A DNA stretch of 62,500 nucleotides from Glandiceps talaboti (lineage: Eukaryota > Hemichordata > Enteropneusta > Spengelidae): positions 14,335,322 through 14,397,821 of the forward strand of contig NC_135570.1 in assembly GCF_964340395.1 (NCBI RefSeq). Direction: 5' to 3'. A program made the position numbers and the translations under genes. This document shows positions 55,893 through 62,500 of this stretch, in pieces (the first letter of the stretch is position 1; the number at the start of each line of letters is the position of its first letter). The notes under the pieces are model-generated. The model had not been told where the DNA came from. It made no database searches and worked only from the letters and a program-made list of their open reading frames with translations.

Positions 55893-56172
55893 AGTTATTA
55901 TTCCCCAATATTTTTCTTTGTTCAGCCAAGAAAAATATCAGTGACTTGAGGGGCCTTTGTCACTGAGTCACTAGACAAAGTAGTAACAACCCTTAGGTGA
56001 GAAGTATTTTCCGGCTGAATGAAGGAAAATATTGGGGAATAATATAATTATACCATTGGCAGTAATATATGAAAAAATCGGGGAAATTAATGGCAATTTT
56101 GAGCGTTTTGACACAATATTTCAAACACAGCAGAACCAGTGATGTAAATGCACATTGTCGTGACATAGAATG
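55893..56172 (-). mobile_element. Hairpin MITE, family D, copy 3
   Basis: Reverse orientation to the other two copies. Hairpin arms TTATTCCCCAATATTTTTCT and AAAATATTGGGGAATAAT are almost perfectly complementary, with CAGTGACTTGAGGGG opposite CCCTTAGGTGAG. The shared ~130 bp flank (AACCAGTGATGTA, CACATTGTCGTGACATAGA) follows. Confidence 0.8.
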
Positions 56173-56679
56173 ACCAGAATATATATTCTATATTTTTTGT
56201 TGAACCTGGCTCATGCATGGTATGATACATGTTGAATTTGCTTTTGTTTATTATTTAAAAAAAATTTGAACATTAACAAAGAAAAGCAAAACACATGTGT
56301 TTTATCATGTCCAAATAAAAGTAAGTGATACAGTGAAACGTGACTTGAGCCGAATTGTTTGAATTTAGAAAGCTGATCATCTTGACATAAAAGAAATTAA
56401 TGGTCTTGCACACCTTGATAAAAAATACGCCCTGAAGACCCTTGTTTTCAGCAAGTGTCAACATTTTCTCAGAGCAAACTGATTTTTCTTATATCAGGTC
56501 TCACCTCATCATATAAATAGTCACTCTGTTGTGTTGCTGTTATGTAAACTCAGTTTTGTCTAATGGTCTATTCACAATACCAAATACACAAAGGCCACAA
56601 GTTGTAAGGTACACATTCAATAGTCACTTTCTAATATGAAAATGAACTTGTGTTAAAATACTGAAATAGGTATGTGACC

Positions 56680-56951
56680 AATAGGCCTTTTCAAAATTTG
56701 CCTTGGTGGCGCTCTACTTCCTGTCTGTGTGTACCTAGGGGTATACATGGTATAGGTTACTTGGTTAATCATAAAACACTGTTACTTTCCTCGATGTCTG
56801 AATAATATGAAAAAAAATCCCTGATTTACACTTCTACAGAATACCAAGGGACAAAGCTCTTAAGAAACTGTACAATGAGGTGATGATACCGCCAATTTGA
56901 GTGAGGGCGCTGTAATCTTAATTTCCTGTTTGCAGCCTAGAATGACCTATT
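56680..56951 (+). mobile_element. MITE, family B, copy 4
   Basis: Starts AATAGGCCTTTTCA and ends TAGAATGACCTATT. 272 bp, same orientation as the other three. Confidence 0.85.
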
Positions 56952-57013
56952 GTTAATATCAACTTTGATGATAGTAACGAAATGAGTTTGTCAACCTTCA
57001 TATTACCTTTGGA

Positions 57014-57055
57014 CTCAGATCACTAAATAGAGTTTAGTCTATTTAGTGGTCTGAG
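57014..57055. repeat. Perfect-looking hairpin, 18-bp stem, 6-nt loop
   Basis: CTCAGATCACTAAATAGA pairs with TCTATTTAGTGGTCTGAG (17 of 18), loop GTTTAG. The stem is too short for a typical animal pre-miRNA; it may be an orphan TIR pair. Confidence 0.85.
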
Positions 57056-57866
57056 CTTTGGATGACCAGCTTCAGAATCATTTTGTCAGCCATTGTACAA
57101 CTAGCAATATAAACTGTTAGTTGATGTATCATCATTGGACAACCATTTACCAGGAATGTAGTTTTCCCTCGTGAATCAAATATTATTAAATATATAGTAA
57201 CAAAATAAAACAAAATATGTGTTTTGTTTGTTTGTTTGTTAATGTTTGGGAGATGAAGACTGGTGTGTATCCTTAATGTAAAATAAAACACGGTGTACTT
57301 TGTTACAGCATGACGTTATACATCCAAAAGTCATTCAACATTATTCGTAGACTAACTCCGTTTTGAAATACAGTGAAATACTAAATTTCAATATGAATGT
57401 GTTATCACTCTTTTCACTGGTGTGGTTTTCTGCTGAAATATATACTGATATACAATTAAAAGATTGTATTAATATCTTTAGATTTCCTTAAGATTTGCAA
57501 ATAAGCTCCAAAAAACCTTGTCTTACCCCCCCCCCCCCTTGTTTTTTAGGGGGAGGGGTACTGTGTTGCAAAAAGAGTGTGATCAGCCCGGGAACAAGAG
57601 GGTCCCAGGTTTTCCCTGTTTTATAAAAAAAATTACCATTTCCCATACAAATACTACACTAATAGTACATTGCTACTAAGAGCATATATATGTATACTGT
57701 ATCATGTATTTCCGTGTTGTAGGAGGCAAACTGACGTAAATTGGTATCTGTATCTGTCCCTGGGAGCATTTATATTCACTATAGTGGTGTAAGGTATGTC
57801 GAAGCCGGAGATCGCAGGAGAATCGAGTACACGGTATACAAAACTGCGATATGTTGATGTTGCATA

Positions 57867-57880
57867 CCGCCATCTAGTGG
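57867..57880 (-). promoter_or_regulatory. Candidate CTCF site
   Basis: On the minus strand CCACTAGATGGCGG fits the CTCF core CCASYAGRKGGCRS at all positions. Confidence 0.4.
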
Positions 57881-58765
57881 CAAATCTACAAAATCATTTT
57901 GTCTTTAAAGTTTGTCATATGATTAAAGACCCTCTTGTTTTTCGCACTTTGATTCGTGCGTGCATCGCTATGTTGATAAACTTTACGTGACCCTTGAGGT
58001 GTTCCAATTACGTTTAGTTACTAGGGGGATACCAAAGACCAGCAAACCATGTCAATTGCCTTCTGGCCTCATTCTTTCGATGTATTAATCATGCTATCAA
58101 TCGGCGCTATTGTGTGTTGCATACCGGGCATACTTGGCACTATTCTTATCACTTATTTCCTTGAATTTGGACTCGTTTCTACGAACTTATTACCCTAGTA
58201 AGACATATATGGCAAGTGGTGGCAAAGTGCCATCCCACGCATTCAGACACACTGCGCATGCGCTGTACATCATTTGGCATGCGGTGGTAAAACTTGGCAC
58301 GTCTAAACATCACGTGAGTAGCTAGCGAATACCACGAATTAGCGGTATTCATATTATTAGAATACGTAGACTTGTTATTAAAGAATAAGTGCTGGTCTTC
58401 CGACAATCAAATTGGCAATGCTCTTGCCCAGTTTCTTCAAAATGATACCACAGATTTCGTTATAACTCGTTACAAGTAGAAAAGGCAGTGAAGAAAATTT
58501 GGTGGCAAGACTTGGAAATACTGGGTCCAATAAGTTATGCACTGAATTTAATTTCACTATAAAGAACCCCAGACAAAATGAAGGACGACAACTTATAACT
58601 TATTTAGATAAAGAGATGATAGAGTACAGGCTATTGTTGATAAAATGGTTGTTAGAGGCTGACCAAGCACCCTTTAAATGTAATTCTGATTTTTCTTTCT
58701 AGAGACAGAGAACTTTGTTACGTTAGATGTTATATATACATTATGTACACGACTTCCAGTAATAT

Positions 58766-58912
<147 letters not shown>

Positions 58913-59521
58913 TTGTGTGTACCGGACCTCTTCGTGCATTTAACATTTCTCAAGAAAAATATGTCACACTGGCGTCTTGTTCTCACGTCTTATGAAATCA
59001 CAAATTGTTAGTTTAGGTCCCTTTCTGCTAAATCACACAGAGACTGAATAGAATGTTATTTATAGAGGCCAGTGGTCAATGTACGTCTTGGGTTGTAATT
59101 ACACTGTAGATACGGTAGCTATGTTCGGTAGAATACAATGAAATTTGAATTGTATTTGAAAGAGTCGGTTCACATGTTTAATAGTCTATATTGAGTCTTT
59201 CAAATCTAACAGTTTGTTGAACTCTATCGATCTGCTCTAAAAAAATACCAGAGGTAATCACACTGTATAAAGACATGAATAAAGTCTATGAGGTACAAAC
59301 TGGCCCCTTATAGTTCTTAATATCACTCAGTTTAAAAACGTCTGATGGTGTCACTACGTCACACAAGTTAATATATATACGTACACATATACTAACATAG
59401 ACCTGTAAATGTCTTAGAATGCACTGCGTCCATACTGAGCACAGGGTTATGATTTGTTAGGAAGAAGGTCCCATGTTGGAACATCACACACTATAGTTTG
59501 CATACAATTTTAAAAGTCTCT

Positions 59522-59650
<129 letters not shown>

Positions 59651-59790
59651 CGGTAAATGAATCGTATATTATGAAATTTTTTGAGTAACCCCCTCTTTGA
59701 CACATACTTTTTTAGTACCCCCCCCCCACCATAACTATTAATGACGTTCTACAAACATTACACAAATTGAGGTTGAGTGTTGCATTGACA

Positions 59791-59975
59791 CACATACATA
59801 CATACATACATACATACATACATACATACATACATACATACATACATACATACATACATACATACATACATACATACATACATACATACATACATACATA
59901 CATACATACATACATACATACATACACACATACACACATACATACACACATACATACATACATACATACATACAT

Positions 59976-60022
<47 letters not shown>

Positions 60023-60056
60023 AACAAACAAACACAAGCAAACAAACAAACAAACA
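59791..60056 (+). repeat. Compound microsatellite (ACAT)n, (AC)n, (AAAC)n
   Basis: About 50 ACAT units with a few ACAC interruptions, then (AC)n, then AAAC units to about 60056. Long repetitive open frames here are artefacts. Confidence 0.95.
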
Positions 60057-60670
60057 CAATTCATCGCAAGGGTTTGACAGCTAGGCTATCCATAAGTCTA
60101 TAAGTGTTAGTATAGTATATCTGTGTAGATATTGTATATTTCACCAACAGATCATTTTCAAAATGTAACAAATTTTCTGGTACTTTGAGTTCGTATTTTG
60201 CTGTAGGGCACAGTTGTTGTTCTCTGGTGTATGGTACATTGCTGTAATACTTCTCTTAAACACATATCGATGTGAGTTATCTTATACAATAGGCCTACTG
60301 TCATGTAGTCGTACAATGAATATGTACACAGTGGACTACGAAAGAATACATAAGACGTCTCAAATCTCTATAATTGTATTCGTCGAACTAGTTCCAATTT
60401 ATGGCGAATTTATTGTCCAAAGTTCAGTAGATACTATTTGACCAACCTTTCGGACAGAGTGACCCCACAATAGGTACGTAAACTATTTCGTTAGTACAAT
60501 GGCCTCTTTAAATTGAACTATACCAGTTTGGCAACCCACGGTCGTTGAACCAGTGTGGAATGTGGTAGTACTAGTCATCGATTGATCGATATATTGATAC
60601 ATAGATGTCGAGATTAAGGAACCAATCTGTTCAAGTTGATATGATCACGGCATTGAGTTTGTAGAGGAGG

Positions 60671-60672
<2 letters not shown>

Positions 60673-60711
<39 letters not shown>
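60673..60711 (+). repeat. (GA)n microsatellite with G tail
   Basis: About 16 GA units followed by a run of G. Confidence 0.9.
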
Positions 60712-60712
<1 letters not shown>

Positions 60713-62500
60713 AGTATTCTATGCAATGAAGTCTATAAGTGACAGAGACAGTACCTACAAAACTTGCAGGTGGTCTGTACAGTGGACAATATTCTATGCA
60801 AGTGACAGACCCCTTGACAGACCCCGTGACAGACACAGTTGACTGCAAAACTTGCAGGTAGTCTGTAGTCTGTATGTATACGAGAGCATAACAATTCATA
60901 GAGAAAAGTAAAAAGTCCTTCACCCTTCAACCACAAGTGATATAACCTGGATAAAAGGTCAGAGGGTCACCAAATATACCAGTGTCAGAAAAATATAAAT
61001 CATGTTTGATAACCTTTAATGATAAATTAACCAAACCCCATATAGACTTCTTGTATATGATTGTTTATGTTTATAATGTTTCGATATTCTGGGGTTCTAG
61101 GCCCGTTTCCCTTCATCTCTAATTTGCCCCCCCCCCTCCCGTTACCCCCTGGTCATTTATCCCCCCCCCCCCCCAACTCGAATAGAAAATAATATTCTGT
61201 CTTATGGTTTACTCACATCAGATCACGATTCAAATTTCACGAAAATATTTACACCTTTCTCCTAAATTATGATACATTTCATCACCTCACGGACATTTAT
61301 ACCCATGTACGAAATTTTATAACTGTCATGAATCTCCCCATCAGACTACAAAGCTGATTCGGATAACGCTCTGATACACATGGAATAAAATAACGTGTAA
61401 ACTGAATAGGACACAGCGTCGCCGAAAATTTGTTCTTTCCCTGTTACGTGACTGACAACCCAGTACAAAACAGGGACAGGTTTGAGTGTTGTTATTTCTC
61501 CATTCCCAAGGAAGGGACCGGGGAGGGGGGGGGGGGTTAGCTTGGACTGCTTCTGATGACATGTGGCCAATAATGCTTTTCAGTGTAAGACCATAGTAAA
61601 CAGCTTGGTACATGTATATATCGATGCCGGGTTGAAAGCAGACACCTGTTACAATTCAACGTGTGTACTTGGAGTATCTGGTAGGCTCTTAAAGAGGCAT
61701 TTTGATAAATAGCAGCTGCTGACAAGAGTGATAACGGCAAGAGAAAGACAAACAAAATACTAATGTTAAGATTTAATAGCGTGACAATTTTGCTGTATTG
61801 TATTGTATTGTATTGTATTGTGCAATTTATTGGCCACTTCAGAAAACAGAATGCATGAAAGAGCGGTTTGGGGTAAAAAACGAAAATAGGTTGACATATA
61901 TATACTCAGGCATGTTTACAGTTATCGATTTTTGCCATCTCAAGTACAGCACTGAACAAGTACTTCATATTGGTAGAAGACATTTGAAAAGTCAAAAATC
62001 GTGAAAATGCAATGACATATATTTATCGAGAATGCGTTTAATGATGAACTTTGACACGCCATTAACATCAACTGTATGACTTCTCAAGTAGGAAGCCATG
62101 ATAAAAATGTTTTATAAATTGATAATCCAAAAATAAATACTAAATTCCCCATCCACATGGCCACTTTAACACTCGGCAGATAAATACTTTTGATGTCACT
62201 GAACATGTTTGTACCTTTCACGATTTACACTGCATGAAACCATGTGCCCAGTTTTTAGCCACCGGAACAAGTGTGCTGAGTTTGTAGCAGCTAGAAGTTA
62301 CATGAACAGTATATACGAAAAAAATACAAAAAAACCCCACCCTTTTAGGTTTGGCGCCTTTTTCTACTTTCAAAATGACAACCACATGTTAAATGAGACC
62401 ATTTCAAATAAATATTAAACTTCCTGAGAAACGAAATTGTGTAGAATATTTGTTCGATTATCAAATGGAATTTATGAACCAAAATATACATGTGCTCATT

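Noticed and set aside
57796-57990. 64-aa open frame downstream of NCOA4
   Set aside because: No family resemblance, no splice or promoter context; it overlaps a CTCF-like motif.
59791-60056. CRISPR-like array
   Set aside because: The repeats are simple tandem tetranucleotides without spacers, in an animal genome.
59712-60084. 115-aa Cys-Met-Tyr-Val frames and their complements
   Set aside because: They come from the (ACAT)n microsatellite.

Overview
Metazoan nuclear DNA, AT-rich and intron-rich, with GT-AG introns of roughly 0.3 to 5 kb, abundant microsatellites and many small DNA transposons. There are no bacterial-style genes and I recognised no rRNA, tRNA or CRISPR array. The four genes are animal genes whose proteins, and in places intron positions, resemble vertebrate orthologues. 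With NCOA4 present and the repeat style, this suggests a marine invertebrate (invertebrate deuterostome or lophotrochozoan). I cannot name the species.

Layout. (1) 8894-21878, plus strand: the 3' part of an hnRNP D / A-B (AUF1/CBF-A, squid) family RNA-binding protein gene. It runs from the middle of RRM1 through RRM2 and an Ala/Pro/Tyr-rich tail to a C-terminal PY nuclear localisation signal. The first coding exon is not in the window, so 1-8893 is probably its first intron, and a decayed piggyBac transposon (2084-5549) sits inside it. A 3'UTR intron (21921-25060) is likely. (2) 30463-36122, minus strand: six exons of RNF181, a RING-H2 E3 ubiquitin ligase, convergent with the hnRNP gene. (3) 36313-39772, plus strand: five exons of BLOC1S2, a subunit of the BLOC-1 and BORC complexes. 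It is head-to-head with RNF181, with 190 bp between the start codons. (4) 46812-53961, plus strand: six coding exons of NCOA4, the ferritinophagy receptor. The five-cysteine iron-sensing motif and the Ile/Trp ferritin-binding pair are conserved at human spacing. From about 55.3 kb to the end I see only repeats and a few motif-like sites.

Mobile elements. Besides piggyBac there are at least seven non-autonomous element families with terminal inverted repeats (TIRs) or hairpins. They include a hAT-type family with visible 8-bp target duplications, a TA-flanked long-TIR family with one copy in RNF181 and one in BLOC1S2, a ~265-bp family with four same-orientation copies, and a hairpin family with three copies. 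A short LINE 3' end lies in an RNF181 intron.

Functional picture. BLOC1S2 (lysosome biogenesis and positioning) and NCOA4 (delivery of ferritin to lysosomes) are neighbours, and RNF181 is a ubiquitin ligase. Their adjacency is seen; any functional coupling is inference. I found no unknown multi-gene system. The most informative content is the conserved iron/ferritin module and tryptophan motif array of NCOA4, the RNF181/BLOC1S2 bidirectional promoter, the possible splicing-regulatory repeats in the hnRNP gene, and the MITE families.
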